A stretch of DNA of 41,769 nucleotides, from assembly GCA_036556965.1 (NCBI GenBank), contig DATBIO010000190.1, positions 1 through 41,769 on the forward strand, written 5' to 3'. Numbering within the stretch: the stretch's first letter is position 1; the number at the start of each line of letters is the position of its first letter. Shown one piece after another: positions 1 through 7,882 of the stretch. This DNA is from DATBIO01 sp036556965. Its GTDB lineage: Bacteria > Acidobacteriota > Vicinamibacteria > Fen-336. The position numbers and the translations under genes are program-made. The notes beneath the pieces were generated by a model. It had not been told where the DNA came from. It searched no databases and saw nothing but the letters and a program-made list of their open reading frames with translations.

Positions 1-594
1 GCCGGCGGCGCCGATGGCCGGCTCCAGGCTCCCCGGCGCGGAGAGGGCGTGGGCCAGCGCCGCCGCCACCCCTCCCACCAGGTAGAAGGACGCGAACACG
101 GGCGCGCCCCAGGTCAGCTCCAGGAGCCCCCCCACCGCCCACAGGAAGATGGCGTTGAAGATCAGGTGCAGGAAGTCGAAGTGCAGGAACTGGTGGGTGA
201 CGAGGCCCACCAGGGAGATGGCGCCGGGGATGAAGCCGAACCGGTAGAACGGGTGCCGCGCGGTGAGCGCGCGGTGGTCGGCCAGCACGCTCTCCAGCCG
301 CTCGCGCGAATCCGCGGCGGCGACCTGGCCGCGCCATCCGTCCTCGCGCGCGAGGTAGGCCAGCGCGGAGGGGTGGCGGGCGCGCGCCTCGGCCAGGGCG
401 GGGGCGTCGCGGGCCGCCGTCCTGAGCGTCCAGTCCGCCACCTGCTCGAGCTCCGCCTCCTCGCGGGCGGCGGCGGGGGCGTCGAAGGGGGCGGTGAGGG
501 CGAAGGCGGCGGCGTTGAGGAGGAGGAGGGCGGCGGTGACGCGCGGGAGGCGCGGGGTGTCCGTCTCCGGCCCCAGCGGGATCAGCAGCAGCAC
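1..594 (-). CDS. Rhomboid-family membrane protein, probably inactive, 3' end beyond window
   Basis: Reading the minus strand gives 198 residues up to the window edge. A GTG start at 594 opens with LLLIPLGPETDTPR, a usual rhomboid N-terminus, followed by a first membrane helix (about residues 19-36), a charged cytoplasmic stretch (about 40-115), then THQFLH and HLIFNAIFLWAVGG (N147), the TM2 signature of rhomboid intramembrane proteases. The helix that should carry the GxSG nucleophile reads PAIGAAG, with alanine at residue 197 where serine is expected. The fold assignment is strong, but the visible part suggests a pseudoprotease that may bind membrane clients without cutting them. The histidine helix lies outside the window. 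No clear ribosome site precedes the GTG; no upstream ATG fits. Confidence 0.8.
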   Translation of the reverse strand, partial: MLLLIPLGPETDTPRLPRVTAALLLLNAAAFALTAPFDAPAAAREEAELEQVADWTLRTAARDAPALAEARARHPSALAYLAREDGWRGQVAAADSRERLESVLADHRALTARHPFYRFGFIPGAISLVGLVTHQFLHFDFLHLIFNAIFLWAVGGLLELTWGAPVFASFYLVGGVAAALAHALSAPGSLEPAIGAAG

Positions 595-699
595 GTCAGC
601 GGCCCTGGGGGAGGGAAGTGGCGCACACCCAAAAGATCGAGCTCCTCTCTCGGACTCTGCGGTCTTAGCGCGCGCGGCGGCGGGACGACGGGCGGCGGC

Positions 700-2574
700 C
701 TACAGCTTCATGAGCCAGAGCTCGCTCTTGCCCGTCTTGTCGTTCTTGTACTCGTAGACCACGGCCTCGCCGTCCGGCGAGAGCGCGAAGCGCTGCTTGA
801 AGATGTGCTTGTTCTCCAGCCGGCGCGGCGCCTTGTCGCCCTTCTCGATCACGTGCAGGTCGATGGGCGACTCGCCCGTCAGGGTGCGCGCGAGCCCCTC
901 GCTGGCCACCTGCACCTTGGCCGGGAACACCACGCGCTCACCGTCGTGGCTCACGGCCACGGAGGTGGGGTCCCAGGCCTCCACGGGGATGGAGAACAGC
1001 TTCTCCGGCGACCCGCCCGCGGCGGCCACCGACCAGACCTCCGCGCCCTTGTCCGCGCCGGACACGAAGAAGACCCGGCTGCCGTCCTTGCTCCAGGTGG
1101 GGGCGGCGGCGCGGCCCGTGCTGGTGAGCCGGGTGGGGGCGCCTCCGGTGGCGGGCATGGCGAAGAGGTCGCCGGGCGGCGCGTACATCGAGCCGCCCTC
1201 CTCCGCGCGCTTCTTCTTCATGTCGTACATGCGGGCCCGCACCTCCCGGCTCATCACGTTGCTGGCCTGGGCCAGGTTGGTGGGGTCCTGCCCGATGATG
1301 TTCTCCACCATGGGGTCCACGTCTCCCGGCATCATGCCCGCGACGCCGGCGGCGGACGCCTCCGCCGATTCCGCGGCCGCCGGCTCCTCCGCGGGCACGG
1401 CGAAGACCATGCGCGACCCGTCCGGCGAGAAGGCCACCGCCCCGCTGGCCTCCGCGGAGAGCCGCGTCACCTCGGCCGTGACCGCGTTCACCAGGCAGAG
1501 CCCCGGCGCGGCCTCGGCGGGCACGGGAGGAGGCTGCAGCATCACCGCCGACTCGCCGTCGAAGCTCATGGAGGCCATGTAGTCGGCGCGGACGCGGGCC
1601 AGCGCCTCCTCGCCCGAGCAGGTCATGGCCACGAAGACGCTGTCCGCGGACCAGGACGGCCCGCTGCCCATGGCCAGGCGCACCGGCTTGCCGCCCTGCG
1701 TGTCCACCGAGAACACGGCCTCGCCGTAGAGGTCCTCCTCCTCCACCGAGGAGACGTACGCGATGTGGGTGCCGTCCGGCGACCAGGCGAACTCGCCGCC
1801 CCAGCCCAGCGCCGCCACCTCGCGCACCGCCTTGCTGTCCATGTCGTAGAGCGAGAGGTACGACTTCCCGTCGCGGTTCTGCAGGAAGGCGATCCGGTCG
1901 CCCTTGGGCGACCAGCGCGGCCCGTGGGCGTCGCTGGTTCCCGTGACGAGCACGCGCGTCGAGGGGAACACGAAGACCTTCAGCAGCGCGAAGGCGAGGG
2001 CGAGCGCGGCCACGCCGCCCGCGATCACCGCGGGGCGCTGCCAGAAGGGACGGGGCGGGAGCGGGCGCGGCCGCGGCGCCGGCGGGGGGGGCACGGCGAA
2101 GGCGGCGGTGGCGGTGGCGCCGCCGGGGCGCGGGATCGTGGCCGCGGGGGTGGCCGCCGGCGCGGACGCGGCCGGGGCCGCCGCCTGGCCGCCGCCCGCC
2201 TGGCGCGCCATGGCGTCCAGGCGCTGCTTGATCCAGACGTTGTTCGGGTCGATCTGCAGGTAGCGCTCGAGGGTGGCCTTGGCCCGGTCGCGCTGGCCCG
2301 CGCTCTCGTAGGCCTGCGCGAGCTGCAGGTACAGCGCGCGCGCGGTCGGGCTGGCCTTGACCGCGTCCTCCAGGGCCTGGATGTGCGGGGGCAGCGGGGC
2401 CGCGGGGGCCGGGGGCTCCGCCGGCTCCTCGGCCGGCGGGGGCGCGGCGGAGGCCAGCGGGTGCGCCACCGGCGGCGCGTCCGGGATCGCGCTCAGGTCG
2501 GCCTTGCAGTGCTGGCAGGCCTGCGTCTCCGGCGGGTTCATCTGCTCGCATTGCGGACAGAAGACGAAGTCCAT
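700..2574 (-). CDS. Zinc-ribbon/TPR protein with single TM helix and TolB-like propeller
   Basis: This 624-residue protein has a two-Cys-pair zinc ribbon at its N-terminus (C6, C9, C20, C23), a Pro/Ala-rich linker, about one and a half TPR units (66-115), another Pro-rich linker, one hydrophobic helix (about 181-203), and then WD40-like PD40 repeats of TolB type (repeated WSPKGDRIAF, WSPDGTHIAY and SPDGSRMVF motifs). The likely topology is cytoplasmic ribbon and TPR, with the propeller outside the membrane. TolB-type propellers usually bind proteins or peptides; the substrate here is unknown. The gene lies just downstream of two flavoproteins on the same strand, separated by only 12 bases, so it may be cotranscribed with them. 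Function beyond the domains cannot be given. Confidence 0.85.
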   Translation of the reverse strand: MDFVFCPQCEQMNPPETQACQHCKADLSAIPDAPPVAHPLASAAPPPAEEPAEPPAPAAPLPPHIQALEDAVKASPTARALYLQLAQAYESAGQRDRAKATLERYLQIDPNNVWIKQRLDAMARQAGGGQAAAPAASAPAATPAATIPRPGGATATAAFAVPPPPAPRPRPLPPRPFWQRPAVIAGGVAALALAFALLKVFVFPSTRVLVTGTSDAHGPRWSPKGDRIAFLQNRDGKSYLSLYDMDSKAVREVAALGWGGEFAWSPDGTHIAYVSSVEEEDLYGEAVFSVDTQGGKPVRLAMGSGPSWSADSVFVAMTCSGEEALARVRADYMASMSFDGESAVMLQPPPVPAEAAPGLCLVNAVTAEVTRLSAEASGAVAFSPDGSRMVFAVPAEEPAAAESAEASAAGVAGMMPGDVDPMVENIIGQDPTNLAQASNVMSREVRARMYDMKKKRAEEGGSMYAPPGDLFAMPATGGAPTRLTSTGRAAAPTWSKDGSRVFFVSGADKGAEVWSVAAAGGSPEKLFSIPVEAWDPTSVAVSHDGERVVFPAKVQVASEGLARTLTGESPIDLHVIEKGDKAPRRLENKHIFKQRFALSPDGEAVVYEYKNDKTGKSELWLMKL

Positions 2575-2586
2575 GTCGGACCCCCA

Positions 2587-4170
2587 TCACCTCAGGTCGC
2601 GCAGCACCTCGCGTGCAGCGTTCGCGCCGGGCGCACCGGTCACCCCCCCTCCGGGGTGTGTCCCGGCGCCGCAAAGATACAGCCCCGGGAGGGGTCCCCG
2701 GTAGCGGCCCCAGCCCAGGAGAGGCCGGGTGAAGAAGAGCTGGTCCAGGGCGTGCTCGCCGTGGTACGGGTGGCCGCCGGTGAGGCCGTAGGTCGCTTCC
2801 AGGTCGTGGGGGGTGAGCACCTGGCTGCCCACCACCAGCCCGCGCAGGCCGGGCGCGTACTCCTCCAGGCGGTCGAGCACGATTCCCAGCAGCTCCGCGC
2901 GGCGGGAGGGCCAGTCGCCCTGGGCCAGGCGGTAGGGGGTGTACTGGACGTGCACGGACATCGCGTGCGCGCCGGGGGGGACCAGCGACGGGTCGGTGAG
3001 GCTGGGCAGCGTCGCCTCCAGGAAGGGCTGGCGCGCGATGCCGCCGTACTTCGCCTCGTCGAACGCGCGCTCGATGGAGTCCACGTCGGGGCCCACGTGG
3101 ATGCGGCCGCCCAGGAGCGCGCGCGGGTCCTCGTCCTTCACCGCGGCGAAGGCGGGCAGGGCGGAGAGGGCCAGGTTCACCTTGGCGCAGGCCCCCTGGA
3201 TCCGGTAGTTGCGGATGCGGCGCAGCTCGTCGGGATCGAGCAGGGCGGGGTCGAGCAGGCGGAGGAAGGTGCGGTGGGGGTCGAGGCCGGAGACCACGGC
3301 CCGCGCGCGGATCTCCTCGCCCCCCGCCAGGACCACGCCCGTGACCGTGCCGTTCTCGGCCAGGAAGCGCTCCACCTCCGTCCCCGTGCGCACCTCGGCG
3401 CCGTGGCGCTGCGCGCTGTCGCCCAGGGCGCGGGTGAGGGCCCCCAGGCCTCCGCGCACGAGGACGGTGGGCACCAGGTCCCCGCCCCCCGCCGCCGCCT
3501 GGAGGAGGAGGTTGGCGGTGGTGCCCGCCGACCACGGCCCCGCGAAGCAGCCGAAGACGCCCCGGCCGCAGACCAGCGCGCGGAGGGGCTCGGCCTCGAA
3601 CCACTCCGCGGCGAAGTCGGCCACGGCCATGGGCGCCCACCGCATGAGGGCGAGGGCGTCGCCCTTGTCCAGGCGCCGCAGGCCGAGCCCCACGTCGAGG
3701 AAGGGCCAGAGGTCGCGCGGCCGGGGGTGGTCCACGTCGGGCGGGGTGGCGGCCAGGGCCTTGGCCAGCACGCGCGCCACCGCGGCGAGGGCGCGCGCCA
3801 TGGCCGGGTAGCGCTCGGCGTCGCGCGGGGAGAGGCGGTGGATGTCGCCCGCCGACCGCTCGGCGTTGCCCCACAGGCGCACGCTGCGCCCGTCGGGCAG
3901 GGGGGCGAAGACGCGCGGCTCCGGGGAGATGAAGGCCAGTCCGTCGCCCCCGAGCCCCAGCTCCTGCACCAGGGAGGCGCGGAACGGTCCCGCCGTGTGC
4001 GCCACCGTCGAGCAGCGGTAGCCGGGGTGGAACTCCTCGGTGACGGCCGCCCCTCCCAGCGTCTCCCGACGCTCGAGGACCAGCGGACGGAGCCCCGCCT
4101 TGGCCAGCAGCGCCGCCGCCACCAGCCCGTTGTGCCCGCCCCCCACCACGACGACGCGGCCGTCGCTCAC
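2587..4170 (-). CDS. FAD-dependent oxidoreductase, PYROXD2/phytoene desaturase-like (copy 2)
   Basis: About 527 residues. The N-terminus has the Rossmann dinucleotide motif VVVGGGHNGLVAA followed by LVLERRETLGGAAVTEE, the hallmark of the NAD(P)/FAD-dependent amine-oxidase/CrtI superfamily, closest by eye to PYROXD2-type proteins. The C-terminal FAD-contact motif LYLCGAGTHPGGGVTGAPG is present. Flavin-dependent oxidation or desaturation of a hydrophobic substrate is inferred. The GTG start at 4170 overlaps the TGA stop of the upstream paralogue as GTGA, so the two are translationally coupled. A longer reading to 4263 is open but would run through the paralogue's C-terminus and lacks support. 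No carotenoid synthesis genes are nearby, so a carotenoid role is not favoured. Confidence 0.88.
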   Translation of the reverse strand: MSDGRVVVVGGGHNGLVAAALLAKAGLRPLVLERRETLGGAAVTEEFHPGYRCSTVAHTAGPFRASLVQELGLGGDGLAFISPEPRVFAPLPDGRSVRLWGNAERSAGDIHRLSPRDAERYPAMARALAAVARVLAKALAATPPDVDHPRPRDLWPFLDVGLGLRRLDKGDALALMRWAPMAVADFAAEWFEAEPLRALVCGRGVFGCFAGPWSAGTTANLLLQAAAGGGDLVPTVLVRGGLGALTRALGDSAQRHGAEVRTGTEVERFLAENGTVTGVVLAGGEEIRARAVVSGLDPHRTFLRLLDPALLDPDELRRIRNYRIQGACAKVNLALSALPAFAAVKDEDPRALLGGRIHVGPDVDSIERAFDEAKYGGIARQPFLEATLPSLTDPSLVPPGAHAMSVHVQYTPYRLAQGDWPSRRAELLGIVLDRLEEYAPGLRGLVVGSQVLTPHDLEATYGLTGGHPYHGEHALDQLFFTRPLLGWGRYRGPLPGLYLCGAGTHPGGGVTGAPGANAAREVLRDLR

Positions 4171-5747
4171 CACCTGCCGTCCTTCAGCATCTCGAGGGCG
4201 GCCAGGCGGCCGGGGGCGCCCATGATCCCGCCGCCGGGGTGGGTGGCCGAGCCGCACATCCACAGGCCCCTGACCGGCGTGCGGTAGCGCGCCCAGCCCG
4301 GCACCGGCCGCAGGAAGAAGAGCTGCTCCAGGCTGAGCTCACCCTGGAAGATGTTGCCCTCGGTCAGGCCCCACTCCCGCTCGAGGTCGAGCGGGGTCAG
4401 CACCTGGCGGTGCAGGATGATGTCCTTCAGGTTGGGGGCGTGCTCGCAGAGCGTGCTCACCACCGTGTCCCCGAAGGCCTCGCGCTTCTCGTCCCACGTC
4501 CCCTCGCGCAGGTGGTAGGGCGCGTACTGCACGAAGCAGGACAGGACGTGCTTGCCGGGGGGCGCCAGCGAGGGGTCGCTCAGGGACGGGATGACGATGT
4601 CGACGTAGGGGCGCCGCGAGAAGCTCCCGTACTTGGCGTCGTCGTAGGCGCGCTCCATGTACTCCACGCTGGGCGATATGGAGATGGCCCCGCGCAGGTG
4701 GGGGCCGGCTCCGGGCAGGCTCTTGAAGTCGGGCAGCGCGTCGAGGGCCAGGTTGACCTTGCCCGAGGAGCCGCGGAGCTTGTAGCGCCTCACCTCCCCC
4801 AGGAACCCGTCGTCGAGCACGCCCTTCTCCACCATGCGCAGGAAGGTGCGGTGCGGGTCGAGGCAGGAGACCACCGTGCGCGCCTTGACCTCCTCGCCCC
4901 CGGAGAGGGCCACGCCCACCGCCCTGCCCTCGCGCACCATGAACTGCTCGACGGGCGCCTCCGTGCGGATGTCCACCCCCGCCTCGCGCGCGGCGGCGGC
5001 GATGGACTCGCTGATGGCCCCCGTGCCGCCCTTGGGGATGCCCCAGGCGCGGAAGGCCCCGTCGATCTCGCCCATGTAGTGGTGGAGGAGGACGTAGGCG
5101 GTGCCGGGGGAGCGGACGCCCAGGAAGGTCCCGATGATCCCGCTGGCCGACATGGTGGCCTTCAGCACGTCGGTCTCGAACCACTGGTCGAGGAGGTCGA
5201 CCGCGCTCATGGTCATGAGCTGGATCAGGTTGTGCTGCTGGGAGCGGGGCAGGGCGCGGAAGCGCTGCACCATGGGCAACAGACGGGCCACCCCCGTCAC
5301 GCTCAGGGGGTCGGGGGGGACCATGTTGAGGACGGGCTTGACGAAGCGCGCCATGTCCGCCATGGCCCGCGCGTACTCGTCGTAGGCCTCGGCGTCCACG
5401 GGGGAGTGGCGGTAGATCTCGCGGCGCGTGCGCGCGTGGTCGTCCATGCGCCAGAGGTAGTCGCCGCCGGGCATGGGCGTGAAGGTCCCGTCCAGGGGCA
5501 GGATCTCCAGGCCGTGGCGCGGGAGGTCCAGCTCGCGGATGATCTCGGGCCGCAGCAGCGACACCACGTAGGAGCAGACGGAGAACCGGAAGCCGGGGAA
5601 GACCTCCTCGGTGACGGCGGCCCCCCCCAGCACGTGCCGGCGCTCCAGCACCAGCACCTTGCGGCCGGCGCGGGCGAGGTAGGCGGCGCAGACGAGGCCG
5701 TTGTGGCCGCCGCCCACGATCACGACGTCGTAGGTGCTCCCGGGCAT
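4167..5747 (-). CDS. FAD-dependent oxidoreductase, PYROXD2-like (copy 1)
   Basis: 526 residues from an ATG at 5747. MPGSTYDVVIVGGGHNGLV is the FAD Rossmann motif, LVLERRHVLGGAAVTEEV follows, and the C-terminus carries LWMCGSATHPGGGIMGAPG for FAD binding. Colinear similarity to the downstream gene is obvious throughout (shared LDPHRTFLRM, KVNLALDALP and RQVLTPLDLE motifs), so the pair is a tandem duplication that has diverged. A TAGAAT hexamer ends 8 bases before the ATG, a candidate -10 box for a nearly leaderless transcript. The reading frame stays open far upstream, but that extension is antisense to the M16 peptidase and other genes and is not real. The oxidised substrate is unknown. Confidence 0.9.
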   Translation of the reverse strand: MPGSTYDVVIVGGGHNGLVCAAYLARAGRKVLVLERRHVLGGAAVTEEVFPGFRFSVCSYVVSLLRPEIIRELDLPRHGLEILPLDGTFTPMPGGDYLWRMDDHARTRREIYRHSPVDAEAYDEYARAMADMARFVKPVLNMVPPDPLSVTGVARLLPMVQRFRALPRSQQHNLIQLMTMSAVDLLDQWFETDVLKATMSASGIIGTFLGVRSPGTAYVLLHHYMGEIDGAFRAWGIPKGGTGAISESIAAAAREAGVDIRTEAPVEQFMVREGRAVGVALSGGEEVKARTVVSCLDPHRTFLRMVEKGVLDDGFLGEVRRYKLRGSSGKVNLALDALPDFKSLPGAGPHLRGAISISPSVEYMERAYDDAKYGSFSRRPYVDIVIPSLSDPSLAPPGKHVLSCFVQYAPYHLREGTWDEKREAFGDTVVSTLCEHAPNLKDIILHRQVLTPLDLEREWGLTEGNIFQGELSLEQLFFLRPVPGWARYRTPVRGLWMCGSATHPGGGIMGAPGRLAALEMLKDGRW

Positions 5748-5755
5748 GGGCCGGG

Positions 5756-5761
5756 ATTCTA
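5756..5761 (-). promoter_or_regulatory. Candidate -10 element (TAGAAT) for the flavoprotein pair
   Basis: On the minus strand TAGAAT ends 8 bases before the ATG at 5747, which places the expected transcription start at or next to the start codon. No convincing -35 hexamer is visible. The same hexamer sits before two other starts in this window. Confidence 0.35.
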
Positions 5762-5791
5762 CTTTAGGGCGACGGACGCGGACGGCTCCGC

Positions 5792-6901
5792 TCAGCCGCG
5801 CGAGGCGGGAGCGTGCGCGGCGGCGGCGCGGGGGAGGGGCGACAGCTTCAGCTCCTCCATCACGCCCTTCACCAGCAGCGGCCACACGGTGGTGGCGTCG
5901 GCGTAGACCTCGGCGAAGCGGCCGCCCTCCGCCTCGGGCACGAACTTGCCCCAGGACACGCCCTCGGAGTACGTGCACCCGGACAGCCCGCCCCAGTGTG
6001 TGGGCTCGGGGCAGATGCGGACGGCGTACTGGTAGCGGGGCGGGCGCAGGCTCACGCCCAGGCGGTGGTTGACGATGTCCACGTAGGGCCCCACCTCCTG
6101 CGCCCAGTTGCGGGGCACGCCGCCTCCCACCGTGAAGATGCCGAGGCGCTCCGCCCCCTGGCAGAAGCGGGCGAAGCTGTTGAGGTCCAGGTAGGGGTTG
6201 AAGCGGGGCAGGATCTTGAAGACGTCGTCCGCCCCCTTCACCTGTCCCGCCTTCTGGGCGCTGCGCATGGCCCAGGTGGCGAGGTCGAGGCCGAGCTCGG
6301 AGTCGGTGAAGGCGGGCACGTAGACGGGCACGCCCCGCTCGTAGGCGCTGCGCAGGACGCCCGTGCCCGCGTCCTCCTCCGAGAGCACGCGGCCCAGGGC
6401 GCGGCAGATGATCTCGCTGCTCATCTCGCCGGTGATGGTCTCGATGGCGCGCGAGTTGAACTCCTCGACCTCGTTGAGGTTGGCCTCCATCTCCAGGGTG
6501 TCGTAGACGCGGTTGTAGCCCTTCTCGAACAGCTCCTCGTCCGACATGCGGGGGTCGTAGCGGTAGTGGACGAGGCCCACCGACTCGCTGAGGCCGTGGG
6601 CCATGAGCGCGCCCGTGGAGACCACGGCGTGCACCATGCCCGTGTCGATCATGCCCGCGATCAGCTTGCCCATCTTGGCGATGGTCATGGCCCCGGAGAG
6701 CGTGAGCACGACCTTGCAGCCCGGGTCCTTCACCATGGCCAGGGTGACGTCGAAGGCCTCGCCGAGGGCGCGGCCGCCGAAGGCGGTGCGCGACATGCCG
6801 CGCAGCAGGTCGGCGAAGGAGGAGACCTTCTCGAGGTCCAGGCTCTCCAGGGGGACGAGCCCGTCCTGCCGCCCATCGTGGAACTCGCGGTGCTTGTTCA
6901 T
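5792..6901 (-). CDS. Deoxyhypusine synthase-family protein
   Basis: 369 residues across the whole DHS fold (Pfam DS type). The NAD-binding motifs (LTLSGAMTIAKMGKLI, VSTGALMAHGL, FTVGGGVPRNW) and the catalytic-lysine motif EGVSWGK (K319) are intact, so an enzyme using spermidine or a related amine as aminobutyl donor is likely. Bacteria lack eIF5A; bacterial members are known or proposed to make homospermidine or guanidino-polyamines rather than hypusine. The start is well fixed: ATG at 6901 is preceded by GGAGGT (6907-6912) at proper distance. It is 44 bases upstream of the flavoprotein pair on the same strand and may be cotranscribed. No other polyamine gene is visible in the window. The exact product cannot be decided from sequence alone. 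Confidence 0.88.
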   Translation of the reverse strand: MNKHREFHDGRQDGLVPLESLDLEKVSSFADLLRGMSRTAFGGRALGEAFDVTLAMVKDPGCKVVLTLSGAMTIAKMGKLIAGMIDTGMVHAVVSTGALMAHGLSESVGLVHYRYDPRMSDEELFEKGYNRVYDTLEMEANLNEVEEFNSRAIETITGEMSSEIICRALGRVLSEEDAGTGVLRSAYERGVPVYVPAFTDSELGLDLATWAMRSAQKAGQVKGADDVFKILPRFNPYLDLNSFARFCQGAERLGIFTVGGGVPRNWAQEVGPYVDIVNHRLGVSLRPPRYQYAVRICPEPTHWGGLSGCTYSEGVSWGKFVPEAEGGRFAEVYADATTVWPLLVKGVMEELKLSPLPRAAAAHAPASRG

Positions 6902-7004
6902 CCGTACCTCCGTCGTGCCGGCGGCGTCGACACACCCGGGGCCGTTCGCGGGCCGCGGGCGGGAGCGTACTGATGGTAGCAGTTTCGCGGCGCTCCCCGC
7001 GACC

Positions 7005-7010
7005 TAGAAT
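7005..7010 (+). promoter_or_regulatory. Candidate -10 element (TAGAAT) for the TIGR02757 gene
   Basis: TAGAAT ends 6 bases before the GTG at 7017, so a transcript would begin at about the start codon (leaderless). The -35 region near 6982-6988 is only weakly consensus. It lies in the 115-base divergent gap shared with the deoxyhypusine-synthase homologue. Confidence 0.35.
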
Positions 7011-7016
7011 CACGCC

Positions 7017-7832
7017 GTGCGGAACGAGGAGCTGCGCCGCCGGCTCGACGCGCTCTACCGGCGCTACGACCGGCGCTTCGTGGATCCCGACCCCGTGCAG
7101 CTCGTCCGCGCGCAGCGCGCGGACGAGGACCGCGAGGTGGTGGGCCTGGTGGCCTCCGCCCTCGCCTTCGGGGGCGTGGCCCAGATCAAGCGCAGCATCG
7201 GGGGGGTGCTCGCGGCGCTGGGGCCGCGGCCCGCCGCCTCCGTGCGCGCGCTCGAGCCGCGCGCCTTCGCCCGCCGCCTGGCCGGGTTCAAGCACCGCTG
7301 GAGCGACGGGCGGGACGTGGCCTGCCTCCTCTTCTTCGCGCGCCAGATGCTCGAGCAGCAAGGAGCGGTGGAGGGGTTCTTCGCCCGCGGCGACGACGGC
7401 CGGGGCGACGTGGGCCGCGCGCTGGCCTCGTTCTCCGCGCGCGCCCTGGCCCTCGACCCCGGCGGCCTCTACGGCCGCGGCGCCCTTCCCGCGGAGGCGG
7501 GCGTCCGCTACTTCTTCCCCTCGCCCGCGGGGGGGAGCGCGTGCAAGCGCCTCAACCTCTACCTGCGCTGGATGGCGCGGCGGGACACCGTGGACCTGGG
7601 CGTGTGGCGGGCGGTGGCGCCCGCGCGCCTGGTGATCCCGCTGGACGCCCACATCCAGGCCATCGCACGCCGGGTGCGCCTGACGCGCTATCGCTCCCCG
7701 GGCTGGGCCATGGCCACCGACATCACGGCGCGGCTGCGCCGCCTCGACCCGCTGGACCCCGTGAAGTACGACTTCGCGCTCCACCGCATGGGGCTGTTCC
7801 GCCGGGACGAGGAGATCCGGTCGCTGCGGTGA
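7017..7832 (+). CDS. TIGR02757 (DUF2400) family protein
   Basis: 271 residues from a GTG. The family is recognised from the order of conserved blocks: LRRRLDALYRRYD near the start, QRADEDREVVGLVASALAFG (where the family keeps Asp and Glu residues), GSACKRLNLYLRWMAR, then a C-terminal LVIPLDAHIQAIAR and PVKYDFALHRMG. The last segments resemble helix-hairpin-helix DNA glycosylase folds (KRxNxxLRWMVR then D), so a nucleic-acid role is plausible but unproven. Length agrees with the family. The gene is monocistronic and converges on the M16 peptidase with 50 bases between their stops. No ribosome site precedes the GTG, in keeping with the suspected leaderless start. Confidence 0.85.
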   Translation: MRNEELRRRLDALYRRYDRRFVDPDPVQLVRAQRADEDREVVGLVASALAFGGVAQIKRSIGGVLAALGPRPAASVRALEPRAFARRLAGFKHRWSDGRDVACLLFFARQMLEQQGAVEGFFARGDDGRGDVGRALASFSARALALDPGGLYGRGALPAEAGVRYFFPSPAGGSACKRLNLYLRWMARRDTVDLGVWRAVAPARLVIPLDAHIQAIARRVRLTRYRSPGWAMATDITARLRRLDPLDPVKYDFALHRMGLFRRDEEIRSLR

Positions 7833-7882
7833 GCGGCCCCGCCCTGGGAGCCTGTCCGAGCATCCACGTTCACTCCGCCGGG

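Noticed and set aside
49..4287. 1412-codon open frame on the plus strand
   Set aside because: Its translation is Arg/Gly/His/Ala-rich with no domain, and it is antisense to the rhomboid, propeller and flavoprotein genes; long antisense frames are expected at this GC content.
2587..5747. Carotenoid desaturase pair (CrtI)
   Set aside because: No crtB, crtE or cyclase gene is nearby and the motifs look closer to PYROXD2-type proteins.
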